A DNA stretch of 64,000 nt from Acidiferrum sp963764675. Its GTDB lineage: Bacteria > Acidobacteriota > Terriglobia > Acidiferrales > UBA7541. The translations under genes and the position numbers were made by a program. Every line of letters starts with the position of its first letter. Position 1 is the stretch's first letter. Shown one piece after another: positions 35,517 to 46,525 of this stretch. Location of the stretch: the NCBI GenBank assembly GCA_963764675.1, contig CAVXTQ010000010.1:62001-126000 (forward strand). Reading direction: 5' to 3'. The notes under the pieces were generated by a model that searched no databases, had not been told where the DNA came from, and worked only from the letters and a program-made list of their open reading frames with translations.

Positions 35517-35705
35517 GAATCGCTCCAATTCGTAGCACTGTATAGGTTCCTACCCCAGTGAGAGCCCGCACATCTCGTCAGTTCACGAGGACTTGGCCGA
35601 CGTGCCTTAGGTCGGACCCAGGGATTCCTCTAAAGCGCACAAGACGAAATTGCAAAACGAACTAGCGTAACCCTTTTAGATTCCGCCAATTAGTTGCGCC
35701 TCACT

Positions 35706-37662
35706 TCAGGGAGTTGCGACGACGGGCAGCTCGACGAAGCTGGCTTGTCCGGGCGCGTGGTAAATGTGCTGGGTTGCTTTGCGGTAGTCCGTGGGCTTGG
35801 CCCAGAAGATGTTGGGCACGAAGGTTTGCGGGTTGCGGTCGTAGAGCGGGAACCAGCTCGACTGGACTTGCACCATGATGCGATGACCGGGCAAGAAGAC
35901 GTGATTCGCCGTCGGGCAGGTCGAACTTGTAGAGCAGCGGCTTGTCGGCGGCGATGGGCTTGGGCGTCTCGAAGCCCTCGCGGTAGCGGCCACGGAAAAT
36001 GTCGGCAGAAATCATCAACTGGTAGCCACCCATCTCGGGTTGGCTGGCGACCTCGTCGGGATAGACGTCGATCAGTTTGACGACCCAGTCGGAATCGGTG
36101 CCGGAGGTGGAGGCGAGGAGGTTGGCGACCGGTTGGCCGCTGATCTTCACTGGAGAAGTGAGGACATCGGAGGTATAGACGAGCACGTCGGGGCGGCCGG
36201 ACGCTTCGCGTTGATCGTCCACAAGCCACTCGGACCAAGTGAGGCGACCCGTGTAGCCCATGGGCTGGCTGGGGCGCGCGCGGTAGGGAACGGGTTTGGC
36301 GGGGTCGGAGACGTATTCATCGAACGGGGTGCCGGCGGCCGCAGACGCGGCAAAGCTCACCTTGAGGCCAGAATTGAGATAGAGCGGCGTCGGCTTGACG
36401 GTGCAGCCGCTGGAGCAGCCGGCGGGCCAAGATGGCAGGCGACGCCAAGTGTTGGTGCCGGTTTCATAGGCGGAAACGGGTGGAACGTCCGCCTTCGGCG
36501 CGTCGTCCTTTAGATATTGGGCGAGGAAGGGTCCCAGGATTTCGCGCTGGAACTGGAGCGAGGTGTCGGCATTGAATCTCAGCGCGCCAAGAGTGCTGCC
36601 GTCTTCGATTTCCTGGCCGTGATGCCACGGGCCCATGACGAGGAAGACTTTGTCGTTGTTGGTGTCTTTGGGCTTGATGGCTTTGTAGACGGTAATGGCA
36701 CCGTAGATGTCCTCTTGATCCCAGAGGCTGTGGACGAGCATGACGGGCACTTTTAGAGGTTGCGCGGCGAGGATTCGATCCAGGGCCTGGTCGCGCCAGA
36801 AAGCATCGTAGCTGGGGTGTGCGAGGATTTTGGGCCAGAAGCCCATTTGCTCGAGGCCGTGGCGGCGGCCGAGTTCTCCCGCTGAACCCGCTTCCATGTA
36901 AACGTCATAGTCGTCAAAGTGGTTGGTCCACCATTTTGCGGTGTTGTCGCGGGTGCCCTCTTGCTCGTAGATGTAGGGCATATTTTGCTGGCGGAAGGCG
37001 CCGTTGTGGAACCAGTCGTCGCCCATCCAGCCGTCGACCATGGGGTTCATCGGGACGGAGACTTTGAGCGCGGGGTGCGGATTGACGAGCGCCATGAGCG
37101 GCAGGAAGCCGTCGTAGGAAATCCCGAGAATGCCGACCTTGCCGTTGCTTTCAGGGATATTTTTCACCAGCCAGTCGATGGTGTCGTAGGTGTCGGTGGA
37201 GTGATCGACCGGAGAGGGATTTTGCGGTCCGTGCAGCGGACGATTCATGACGTAGTCGCCCTCGGAATGGTATTTGCCGCGAACGTCCTGGACGACGCGG
37301 ATGTAGCCGCCCTCGAGGATGACTTCGAGGGCGTTGTCGTAGCCGCTGAGGATGGGGCCGAGATGGGCGCTGGCGGCGTGGCCGGTGAGCTCGTTGGCGT
37401 TGTAGGGCGTTCGGGTGAGGAGGATCGGGGCGTCCTTTGCGCTTTTGGGAATAAGGATGACGGTGTAGAGCTTCACACCGTCGCGCATGGGGATCATCAC
37501 CTCGCGCCGGGTATAGTCAAAGCTGCTGTCGGTGGGGGGCTGGAGCCTAGGCGGAGTTTCGTTCGCCAGGGTGCCTTGGGCAGCGGCCGGAGCGACGGAA
37601 AGAACAGCAGTGAGAATCGGTGCGAGCAGAGTGAGAATGAGAACGCGGTCGAAAAGCTTCAT
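35706..37662 (-). CDS. CocE/NonD-type X-Pro dipeptidyl-peptidase S15 family hydrolase, frameshifted near the C terminus
   Basis: From ATG 37662 a signal peptide (FDRVLILTLLAPILTAVLSVA) leads an S15 alpha/beta-hydrolase: VMIPMRDGVKLYTVI, the nucleophile elbow GILGISYDGF, the acid region LVHSLWDQED and His in MGPWHHGQ. After residue 580 the frame shifts near 35908: the sequence reads GACGGCGAATCAC where one base fewer restores NHVFLPGHRIMVQVQSSWFP and a normal end at 35706. In the uncorrected frame the tail is a nonsense 85-residue stretch ending at 35701. Exported ester or acyl-dipeptide hydrolase; the single insertion may be a mutation or a sequencing error. Confidence 0.85.
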
Positions 37663-37931
37663 AAGTCTCTCAGGCATGCGAAGGATGAAGTTCTGGTGAT
37701 TGAGCCGCGCGATTATAGCCCTGGCGTGCTGTCGCGCGCCAGTTTTGCACGTCCATAGGTATGAACCGTTCTCGAAGTGTTTCGCCGCTTCCCATGGTTG
37801 GCTGGTAGGAGTACTTTGGCGTCTTGCTGATACAGGGAGAGAGGGAACGCGCCCATCCCATTTGCTGCGCGGCGCATCGCATCCACGTGTAGAAGACTGG
37901 CGCCGACGCGGCGCGAGGAGCGTACAGCCCC

Positions 37932-40409
37932 ATGCGAACCTGGCAATTCCTGGAAGTGTTGCGGCAAGACATTCGCTACGCAGGCCGAATGCTGCGGCGA
38001 AGCCCAGGCTTTACGGCGACGGCGATCGCGGCGCTGGCGCTGGGGATCGGCGCGAACACGGCGATCTTTACCGTGGTCAACACCGTGCTGTTGCAACCGC
38101 TGGCGTATCCGGAGCCCGACCGTATCGTGCAGTTGGAGCTGAGCTCGCCGCAGGGAAACGGAAACATCACGTCGATTCCGAAGTTCAACGTTTGGAAAGA
38201 ACAGACGCAGGTATTTCAAGACATCGCGGCGTACGACCAGGGTGGGCCGGGTATCAATCTGACCGGTGGCGATCGCCCGGAACAATTAAAGGGGATTCAC
38301 GTCTCGAGCAGTTTTTTCCAATTGTTCGGAGCGCGGGTGGTGGCGGGGCGGACGTTTTCGGCGGAAGAGGATCGTCCGGGAGGACCGCCTGTGGCGGTGC
38401 TGAGCGGCGGGCTATGGCGGCGGCGATTCGGCGGAGATCCGAACCTTGTGGGCAAGAGCATCGACCTGGGCGGCGAACCGTACACAGTCACGGGGATTCT
38501 GGATCAGAGATTCACCTCGGACCCGCCTGCGGAGATCTATCTGCCGCTGAAGGCCGACCCAACCAGCACCGACCAAGCGCACTTCTTGCAGGCTGCGGCG
38601 CGTCTGAAGGCCGGGGTGTCGCTAGAGCAGGGAAAAGCGGCGATGAATCTTGCGGCGGACGAATTCAAGCGCAAGTTCCCCGGCATGCTAGGCCCGCATG
38701 ATGGTTTCACCGCGGAGCCGCTGCGGGACACCGTGGTCGGCGATGTGCGGAGATCGTTGCTCGTACTGCTCGGGGCCGTCAGCTTTGTGCTGCTGATCGC
38801 CTGCGCTAATGTGGCGAACCTGCTGCTGGCGAGAGCCACGACCCGCCGGAGAGAGATTGCCATCCGATCGGCAATCGGCGCCGGGCGCGGGCGCTTGATT
38901 CGGCAACTGCTGACGGAAAGCGTGATGTTGTCGCTAGCGGGAGGAGTGCTGGGCCTTGGGCTTGGCTATCTGGGAGTGCGCGGACTGCTGCAGATCAATC
39001 CCGGCAACATTCCGCGAGTCGGCGAATTCGGCGAGGGCGTGTCGCTCGATTGGCGGGTGCTGCTGTTCACGCTGGGCGTTTCGATATTGACCGGAGTCGT
39101 GTTTGGGCTGATTCCGGCGTTCAGCGCATCCCGCACTGATCTCAACTTGACGTTGAAGGAGAGCGGATCGCGATCGGGGAGTGGTATGCGCCAAAACAAG
39201 GCGCGGTCGATCCTGGTGGTGAGTGAAATGGCGCTGGCTCTAGTGCTGCTGGTCGGCGCGGCGCTGCTGATTCGGACGTTCAGCGTTTTACGAGGCGTCA
39301 ACCCCGGATTTGACACGCACAACATTCTGACGATGGAGATGTCGCTTGCCGGATCGCGCTTCGAGAAGACCGCGGGAGTCGACCAACTTGTGCGCGAAGC
39401 GCAGCGGCGACTGGGGAGCTTGCCCGGAGTGGTGGCCATCGCGGAAACGTGTTGCTTGCCGCTGCAGGGAGGATTGGGGCTGCCGTTTATCATCGAAGGG
39501 CGGCCGCTGACGGAGGGAACCGCTCATGGTGGCGCGGCCTGGAAACCAGTCTCGCCGCGCTATTTTGACGTGTTCAAGATTCCACTGGTGCGCGGGCGGA
39601 TGTTCACCGACCGTGACGACGGCGGCGCAGCGGGAGTGGTGCTAATTAACGAAGGACTGGCCAAGCAGTTCTGGCCAAAGAGCGATCCGGTGGGACAACG
39701 CATCATGATCGGCAAGGGCGTCGGACCGGAATTCGAGGAGCCGCCACGCGAGATTGTCGGAATTGTCGGCGACACGCGCGACGCAGGGCTCGATAACAAT
39801 CCCAACCCGAGCATGTATGTTCCTGTTGCGCAGCTGAAGGACGGGGTGACCAAGCTGAATAACGGATTCATTCCGGCTTCGTGGGTGATTCGCACGAGCG
39901 TCGAACCTTTTTCGCTGAGCAAGGAGATTCAGGAGGAGTTGCGCACCGCGAGCGGAGGTTTGCCGGTGGCGCATATCCGGTCCATGCAGCAAGTGCGCGG
40001 GGAATCCACTTCGCGCAGCGACTTCAACATGACGCTGCTGGTGATTTTCGCCGGCGTCGCGCTGCTGCTGGCCGCGATCGGCATCTACGGACTGATGGCG
40101 TATTCCGTGCAACAGCAAACGCAAGAGATCGGCATCCGCATGGCGCTTGGCGCGAGCTCGCAGGATGTGCGCTCGATGGTCGTGAAACAGGGAATGGCGC
40201 TGGCATTGACCGGCGTTGTTCTCGGCGTGGCGGCGGCGCTCGGGTTGACGCGATTGATGGCCAGCCTCCTCTACGGCGTTACGCCGAGAGATCCAATCGC
40301 GATGACATCGGTGGCGGTTCTGCTGATCGGAGTCGCTTTGGCGGCGACGTACTTCCCGGCGCGCCGGGCCTCGCGAGTCGATCCGGTGGTGTCGCTGCGA
40401 TACGAATAA
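37932..40409 (+). CDS. ADOP-type ABC transporter permease (MacB/FtsX family)
   Basis: 825 aa, the usual acidobacterial ADOP architecture: an N-terminal helix pair (RQDIRYAGRMLRRSPGFTATAIAALALGIG), a periplasmic MacB_PCD domain (VFQDIAAYDQ, VSSSFFQLFGARVV), FtsX core (ARATTRRREIAIRSAIGAGR), a second periplasmic domain and a final FtsX (MAYSVQQQTQEIGIRMALGAS). These permeases form an efflux or envelope-stress machine with a separate ATPase and adapter. No ATPase gene is adjacent. Monocistronic and divergent from the S15 gene. Confidence 0.96.
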   Translation: MRTWQFLEVLRQDIRYAGRMLRRSPGFTATAIAALALGIGANTAIFTVVNTVLLQPLAYPEPDRIVQLELSSPQGNGNITSIPKFNVWKEQTQVFQDIAAYDQGGPGINLTGGDRPEQLKGIHVSSSFFQLFGARVVAGRTFSAEEDRPGGPPVAVLSGGLWRRRFGGDPNLVGKSIDLGGEPYTVTGILDQRFTSDPPAEIYLPLKADPTSTDQAHFLQAAARLKAGVSLEQGKAAMNLAADEFKRKFPGMLGPHDGFTAEPLRDTVVGDVRRSLLVLLGAVSFVLLIACANVANLLLARATTRRREIAIRSAIGAGRGRLIRQLLTESVMLSLAGGVLGLGLGYLGVRGLLQINPGNIPRVGEFGEGVSLDWRVLLFTLGVSILTGVVFGLIPAFSASRTDLNLTLKESGSRSGSGMRQNKARSILVVSEMALALVLLVGAALLIRTFSVLRGVNPGFDTHNILTMEMSLAGSRFEKTAGVDQLVREAQRRLGSLPGVVAIAETCCLPLQGGLGLPFIIEGRPLTEGTAHGGAAWKPVSPRYFDVFKIPLVRGRMFTDRDDGGAAGVVLINEGLAKQFWPKSDPVGQRIMIGKGVGPEFEEPPREIVGIVGDTRDAGLDNNPNPSMYVPVAQLKDGVTKLNNGFIPASWVIRTSVEPFSLSKEIQEELRTASGGLPVAHIRSMQQVRGESTSRSDFNMTLLVIFAGVALLLAAIGIYGLMAYSVQQQTQEIGIRMALGASSQDVRSMVVKQGMALALTGVVLGVAAALGLTRLMASLLYGVTPRDPIAMTSVAVLLIGVALAATYFPARRASRVDPVVSLRYE

Positions 40410-40565
40410 AGACTCGGCGTTCTTTTCTTGCAGAAGATGCCATGGCGCCGGCGACGCGTGAAATGGTCCGCCCCGCAACGTAAACCCTCAGGGAACGAAA
40501 CACTTCCATCTTGACAGGAGACAGGAGTGGGCAGAGTATTAAACCGTTTTAATAGAGGTGTATTT

Positions 40566-42647
40566 ATGCAATCCGTTTCCTGCCGCCAGGCTCGTTTACA
40601 AAAGGTAGTTCGGGTTTGTGGAGCGATCGCGGCCTTGTGCCTGCTGATCCTGTTCACGGCTCCGGCTGGGCGAGCGGCGAACGCGTTCGTGCGAGTAAAC
40701 CAGGTCGGCTACGAAGTTGGTGCCGAGAGCCGCGCTTATTTGATGGCTCCTGGTTCCGAGACCGGCGCGGTCTTTCACGTGATCAATGCAAAAGGCGTGA
40801 GCGTATTCTCTGGTGCCGTCGGCGCCAACCTGGGTGCCTGGGGAAAGTTCACGGTGTATGCGCTGGACTTTAGGATCAGTGATGGCGGTGTGTATACGAT
40901 TGATGTGGACGGTCCGTCGAATGCAACTTCGCCTAGCTTCCCCGTCGGGGCGCCGGGGAAACTTTATTCGCAGGGCATCGCGAACGCGCTCAACTTTTAT
41001 CAAAATGAGCGGGACGGCGAGCACTTTATCAAGACGCCCTTGCGTACCGCCGCCGGGCATCTGAACGACGCGCACGCCACGCTGTTCGCTTCGCCTCAAT
41101 TCGACAGTGACGACAACATTCTCGGCACCTTGCAGCCGGTGGGAGGAGCAATCGACGCGTCCGGCGGCTGGTGGGATGCGGGCGACTACCTGAAGTTCGT
41201 CCAGACGCACAGCTATACCGTCGCTCTGATGCTCATCGGGATACGCGATTTTCCACGACAAATGGGAGGTGCAGCGGTCGGGTCGGATTTCACGGCCGAG
41301 GCGAAGTTCGGGCTTCAGTGGTTGCGAAAGATGTGGGACGACAAGAGTCAGACGCTGTACTACCAGGTGGGCATCGGAACGGATTTTGCCGACGACCCGA
41401 ATCTGCTGAGTGACCACGATCTATGGCGCTTGCCGCAGGTGGACGACACGCTTGGCGGAACGGATCCCACTCTGGTCTACGTGCGCAACCGGCCGGTGTT
41501 CGTCGCTGGGCCCGCCGGGTCGAAGATCAGTCCGAATCTGGCGGGACGCTTGACGGCCGACTTTGCCGAATGCTTCCAGATTTTCCACGACACGCAACCA
41601 GGTTTTGCCAACGACTGCCTCGTTTCGGCCGAACACATTTTCGCTCTCGCCGATACCTCGCCGGCCGGCGACCTGATCACGACGGCGCCGTTTGATTTTT
41701 ATGGCGAGACGGAATGGCGTGACGACATGGAACTGGGCGCCACGGAGCTCTATTTTGCGCTGGCAACCGTCGACGGGCCGCTGCCCTCCTCGCTTGCCCA
41801 CACCGATCCGGGCTTCTACCTGCGCGCGGCCGCGCATTGGGCGCATGCCCACATCACCGGGCCGAATGATGCCGGGGACACCCTGAATCTCTACGACGTA
41901 AGCGGCCTGGCGCATTTTGAATTGTTTCGGGCCATCGCCGCGGCGGGCCATCCCAAAGGGCTGGAAGCGTCGCAGACCGACCTGGTAAATGATTTGCGCA
42001 AGGAACTACAAAACGCCATGACGCAGGGCGCTTCCGATCCGTTTGGCTTCGGATTTCCGTGGGATTCGTACGACACTACCACTCATGGCGCGGGACTTTC
42101 CGTGATGGCGCGCGAGTATGCGCTACTGACGCAATCGAAATCGTTCGACGAGCTTTCGCGCCGGTGGGCCGCCAACATCCTGGGAGCGAACGCCTGGGGC
42201 ACTTCGCTCATCGTCGGGGACGGCGAGGTCTTTCCGAATTGTATGCAGCATCAGGTGGCCAATATCGTGGGCTCGCTCGACGGAACGCCTCCGATACTGA
42301 ACGGTGCTCTGGTCGAAGGTCCCAATTCGTTTGCCGCGACGGGATTTTTGGACGGCATGCGCAAGTGCCCTCCCGGCGGCGGCAACGTATTCAAGAAGTT
42401 CAACGGGAACGGAGCGGTGTACAAAGACGACCAGCAGTCTTACAGCACCGTGGAGCCCGCCATTGATCTAACCGCGGCCTCGTTTCTGATGTTTTCGTGG
42501 AGAATCGCGGGAGCGCCCGCTCAGTTCCTCCCGACAGACGACATTTCTGCGGCGCTGGATGTGCAAGTTGCCTCCACGCCGAATCCCCAGTGGCCGCCGC
42601 GAAGAAATCGCGGGAAACGAAAAGACCGTCCGGCTCTTCAGCCCTGA
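40566..42647 (+). CDS. Secreted GH9 glycoside hydrolase (endoglucanase-like)
   Basis: ATG 40566 gives a clean signal peptide (VCGAIAALCLLILFTAPAGRA); a GTG at 40527 is also in frame. An N-terminal CelD-type Ig-like domain (FVRVNQVGYEVGAESRAYLM) precedes the GH9 (alpha/alpha)6 barrel. Catalytic Asp region: DASGGWWDAGDYLKF. Later MQHQVANIVGS and DDQQSYSTVEPAIDL carry the region of the conserved Glu. 693 aa, close to typical. It should hydrolyse beta-1,4-glucans such as cellulose outside the cell. Next to an ADOP permease and a TonB receptor, consistent with polysaccharide feeding. Confidence 0.93.
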   Translation: MQSVSCRQARLQKVVRVCGAIAALCLLILFTAPAGRAANAFVRVNQVGYEVGAESRAYLMAPGSETGAVFHVINAKGVSVFSGAVGANLGAWGKFTVYALDFRISDGGVYTIDVDGPSNATSPSFPVGAPGKLYSQGIANALNFYQNERDGEHFIKTPLRTAAGHLNDAHATLFASPQFDSDDNILGTLQPVGGAIDASGGWWDAGDYLKFVQTHSYTVALMLIGIRDFPRQMGGAAVGSDFTAEAKFGLQWLRKMWDDKSQTLYYQVGIGTDFADDPNLLSDHDLWRLPQVDDTLGGTDPTLVYVRNRPVFVAGPAGSKISPNLAGRLTADFAECFQIFHDTQPGFANDCLVSAEHIFALADTSPAGDLITTAPFDFYGETEWRDDMELGATELYFALATVDGPLPSSLAHTDPGFYLRAAAHWAHAHITGPNDAGDTLNLYDVSGLAHFELFRAIAAAGHPKGLEASQTDLVNDLRKELQNAMTQGASDPFGFGFPWDSYDTTTHGAGLSVMAREYALLTQSKSFDELSRRWAANILGANAWGTSLIVGDGEVFPNCMQHQVANIVGSLDGTPPILNGALVEGPNSFAATGFLDGMRKCPPGGGNVFKKFNGNGAVYKDDQQSYSTVEPAIDLTAASFLMFSWRIAGAPAQFLPTDDISAALDVQVASTPNPQWPPRRNRGKRKDRPALQP

Positions 42648-42744
42648 AGAAGCAATAAGGGGAGGCAACCGAAGTAGCCGCTGCCCTCATCAACCAAAGA
42701 AACGCAAAGTGTGAGACGGGGAGATTTCAGGAGTTCGTTGCTTC

Positions 42745-43635
42745 GTGCAAAGGGACCTTTTGGGGTGTCTTTCGCCCTTTTCAGAACTAGCCATCCTCAG
42801 AATCACGGGACGCTTAGGCTTACGCCGAAGCGATCCCGCACCACGGAACCTTCTAACCTGGAGTTTCGCCCTACTCGCTTCACTAGCGGCCATCGGGGCG
42901 TCGCCGGTCTCTGCGAGCGCGCAAGCGGGTACCTTCCGGATTCCGCCAGTCAAAATTCCGCTCAACGTCAAGGATCAAAGCATCACGATTACAGCTTCGG
43001 CGCTTATGTCCGCGGTTTCGGCAGACCGGGACCTGACCATATTCAAGCTCGAGCTTACGGCGGACCTCGCGGCTCTCCAGGAGAACATCCCCGGCGTTCT
43101 AAGCTCGCAATTGGATAAGGACGACCGCTGCGGGGAGCGCATCGCGATCGAGCGCGCTACGTTGGCTCCTGCCGAGCCGGCCAGCGTCACGGTAGTGCAA
43201 CTGCATTACGAACGCTGGGCCTGCGCTAAGGTGCTGGGGAAGCAGCAAACCAAGAGGCTGGTGGGGGGCAACGCGGTGATTCCAGTGAAGCTCACGCCGA
43301 GCGTCGAGAAAGAAAACACGGAACTGCGATTGGTGCCGGAGGTCGGTACGATCCAAGCAGACGGCTCGCTGGGCGAGTTGCTACGGTCGGGCACACTCGG
43401 CGAGATGATTCGCGAAAAGATCCGGACGGCAATTCTTTCTGCGATGCAAAAAGGCACGAATCTCAGCGCAACGCTTCCCCCGGTTGTGCAAGGATACGTT
43501 ACGATTCAAAACGCGGAATTCAAGGATGCGGGTTCGGGACGCCTAGTCGTTGTTCTGGAAGGCGAGATTCGAATCACCAAAGAGCAGGTTCAGATCCTGT
43601 CCAAGCAGGTGAAGCAACGCATGGCGGCGCAGTAG
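42745..43635 (+). CDS. Secreted hypothetical protein
   Basis: GTG 42745 is the only plausible start; CAGGAG lies about 11 bases upstream. A basic N terminus and hydrophobic segment (LLTWSFALLASLAAIGASPV) form a signal peptide with cleavage after ASA. The 296-aa product is otherwise beta-rich (FRIPPVKIPLNV, VVQLHYERWACAK, ELRLVPEVGTIQ, VVVLEGEIRITKEQVQIL). No known family recognised. The two cysteines near CGER and WACAK may pair. Conserved-looking, envelope or periplasmic. Confidence 0.65.
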   Translation: MQRDLLGCLSPFSELAILRITGRLGLRRSDPAPRNLLTWSFALLASLAAIGASPVSASAQAGTFRIPPVKIPLNVKDQSITITASALMSAVSADRDLTIFKLELTADLAALQENIPGVLSSQLDKDDRCGERIAIERATLAPAEPASVTVVQLHYERWACAKVLGKQQTKRLVGGNAVIPVKLTPSVEKENTELRLVPEVGTIQADGSLGELLRSGTLGEMIREKIRTAILSAMQKGTNLSATLPPVVQGYVTIQNAEFKDAGSGRLVVVLEGEIRITKEQVQILSKQVKQRMAAQ

Positions 43636-43828
43636 GAATCTCCCGCGGCAAAGACTCTCAACATTGTTTTGAATGATTTCAATCGGAATTTCGATTTTGA
43701 TCCCGCATTACCCCGCCTTAAGATGGTTCGGAGCTGTAATTAGCGCGCACTAGCACCAATGAGCTGGCCAAGCTGGACCGGGCGCAGACCGCGCCACGGA
43801 ATTCGGGCCAAAACGAATCTACAAAGGA

Positions 43829-46501
43829 ATGCAAAGCGTGAGCCAAACCGTATATGTGCGCGATGCCAGTTACGTCCTGACTCTGGAAGAAATCGGCAAC
43901 CTTGCGAAAGAAGGCGGTAAGCCGGCCGAAACGCTAATGAACGTCGTGGCGCTGATTGCCGGCCGGTTCGAGACCGATGTTTGTTCCGTATATTTGCTGG
44001 AGCCGGACCGCGCGAACTTGGTGCTGGCGGCGACGTTGGGACTGCGCCCGGAATGCATCGGAACGCTGCGCATGGCGTTGCACGAAGGCCTTGCGGGGCT
44101 GGTTGCGGAGCAAGTGCGTCCGGTGGCGGTGGAGCAGGCGAAAAAGCATCCGCGCTTCAAGTATTTTCGCGAGGCGGGCGAAGATGCGTACCAGTCGTTT
44201 CTTGGGGTGCCGCTGATCGATCGAGGCGTGTTGCAAGGCGTTCTGGTGGTTCAGACGATCGAGGCGCGGGTATTTCGAGAGGATGAAGTCCGGATGCTGG
44301 TGGAGGCGGCCGCGCAGGTCGCGCCGGTGGTGAGCGAGGCGCGGACGCTGGATCGATTCATCGCGCCGGTGCAGGAACGGCTTTGGTCGCTGGCGCGCAA
44401 TCTGTGGTGGAGCTGGGATCACGATTCGACGGGGCTGTTTCTGGATCTGGATCCGGTGCGCTGGAGGAGACTCAATCACAATCCCATTTCGCTGCTGAGC
44501 GAGATTCCGCTGGCCGGAATCGAGCGCCGCGCCGCAGAGCTGGTGCTGCACAGCCGGATCAACTACGCTTACCGCCGGCAGCGCGAATATCTGGAGGCGG
44601 ACCGGACCTGGGGCGCGCGGCACGCGGGCGTTCTGCGGCCGCGGCCGGTGGCGTATTTCTCGGCGGAGTTTGGGCTGCACGAATCGATTCCGATTTATTC
44701 CGGAGGGCTGGGCATCCTGGCGGGCGATCACATCAAGAGCGCATCGGATCTTGGATATTCCGCTGGTGGGCATCGGGCTGTTTTACGGCCAGGGATATTT
44801 CCGGCAGCGACTGGATCGCAGACGGCTGGCAGCAGGAAGAATACATTCAGACCGATGTAAACCAATTGCCGATGGAACCGGCCATCGGGGCGAACGGCGA
44901 GCCAGTGACCGTGCAGATCGAAACGCGCAGCGGCTTCATTCGAGCGCAGAGTCTGGCGCGTGAAGGTGGGGCGCTGCGATCTGCTGCTGCTCGATTCGAA
45001 CGTGGAGGGAAACGCTCCGGAAGATCGCGAACTTACGTCGCGGCTCTACGGCGGCGACGGCCGCGTCCGAATTCGCCAGGAGTTGCTGCTGGGCGTCGGC
45101 GGCTTCCGCGCGCTGAAGGCCATGGGAATCACGCCCGGCGTCCTGCACTTGAACGAAGGACACAGCGGATTTGCGGTGCTCGAAGCGATTCGCAATCGCA
45201 TGCAGGAAGAAGGGCTGACGTTTGACGCCGCGGTGCCTGCGCGTTTCGCGGGAGGTGGTGTTCACCACCCACACGCCCGTGCCTGCGGGCCACGACCGGT
45301 TCAATGCCGATTTGATCGAGGAGCATCTTGGGCCGCTGCGCGAGCGATTGGGCCTTTCGCACGAAAGGCTGATGGGACTCGGGCGCGAGAATCCGGGCAA
45401 CAAGGATGAGGATTTCTGCATGACGGTGCTGGGCTTGAGGCTCGCGCGGCGCGCAAACGCGGTTTCGGCGCTGCATGGCGAGGTTTCGCGCGCGATGTGG
45501 AAGGGACTTGACTCCGGGCAAAACGGAAGACAGCCGTGCCCATCGGCCACATCACCAACGGCGTGCACGTGCCGACGTGGCTGGCGCCGCAGATGTTTCG
45601 CCTGTACGACCGCCATTTGGGCACGCGGCTGGCACGAGCACAGCAGCGAGGCGCGCATCTGGGAAGGAATCGAGAACGTCGACGACGGCGAGCTGTGGGA
45701 AACGCACCTGAGCTTGAAATCGCGCTTGCTGGAATTCGTGCGGCGCCGTGCCGTGGAACAGGCCGAGCGTCGCGGCGAGCCGCCGGAGAACGTATGCAGC
45801 GCTTGGGCGGGTGCTCAGTCCGGACGCGCTGACGATCGGATTTGCGCGCCGCTTCGCCACGTACAAGCGGGCCAATCTGATTCTGGCCGACATCGAAAAA
45901 CTGGCGTCGATGGTGAACGACCCGAAACGCCCGGTGCAATTCGTTTTCGCCGGCAAGGCTCATCCGCACGACGAGCCGGGCAAGCGAGTGTTGCAGCAGA
46001 TCGCGCAGCTGATGCGCGACGCGCAATTCGCCGACAAGTTTGTTTTCGTCGAGGACTACGACATCAACGTCGGGCGGCATTTCGTGCAGGGCGTGGACGT
46101 TTGGCTGAACAACCCGCGGCGGCCGCTCGAGGCGTCCGGGCACCAGCGGACAGAAAGTGGTGTTGAACGGCGGGTTGAATCTTTCCGTGCTGGATGGCTG
46201 GTGGGCGGAGGCGTACGACGGGCTGAACGGCTTCGCGATCGGCACCGGCCGAACGCACTCCAACATGAACGTCCACGACACTCGCGACGGCGAGGACTTG
46301 TACCGCGTGCTGCGCGAAGAGGTGATTCCGCTGTACTACCAGCGCGACCGCGACGGCTTGCCGCGCGGCTGGATCAAGCGCATGAAGCGCACCATCCGCA
46401 CGCTCGGCTGGCGCTTCAACGCCGATCGCATGGTGATGGACTACACGCTGAAATGCTACGTTCCCGCGGCTGGCGGCACCTCCAGCGACATGGGCGCGTA
46501 G
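43829..46501 (+). pseudogene. glgP: GAF domain-alpha-glucan phosphorylase, interrupted by nine +1 frameshifts
   Basis: The N terminus (from ATG 43829, or GTG 43838 with a better ribosome site) is a GAF domain: SVYLLEPDRANLVLAATLGL, YQSFLGVPLIDRGV. The rest is an alpha-glucan phosphorylase of the short, DUF3417-containing class: NLWWSWDH, PVAYFSAEFGLHESIPIY, HLNEGHSGF, VVFTTHTPVPAGHD, FARRFATYKRAN, VVLNGGLNLSVLDGWW. To read it the frame must move by +1 at about 44750, 44812, 44950, 45232, 45510, 45530, 45628, 45805 and 46141. Every change is a +1, none a deletion. Motifs are otherwise conserved. GlgP releases glucose-1-phosphate from glycogen; as it stands the gene cannot make it. Confidence 0.9.
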
Positions 46502-46525
46502 CGGCGTTTTGCCGGTGCCTTCCCT

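Noticed and set aside
45301..46281. 326-aa minus-strand frame over the GlgP region
   Set aside because: Antisense shadow of the phosphorylase pseudogene, rich in Arg/Pro; no support.
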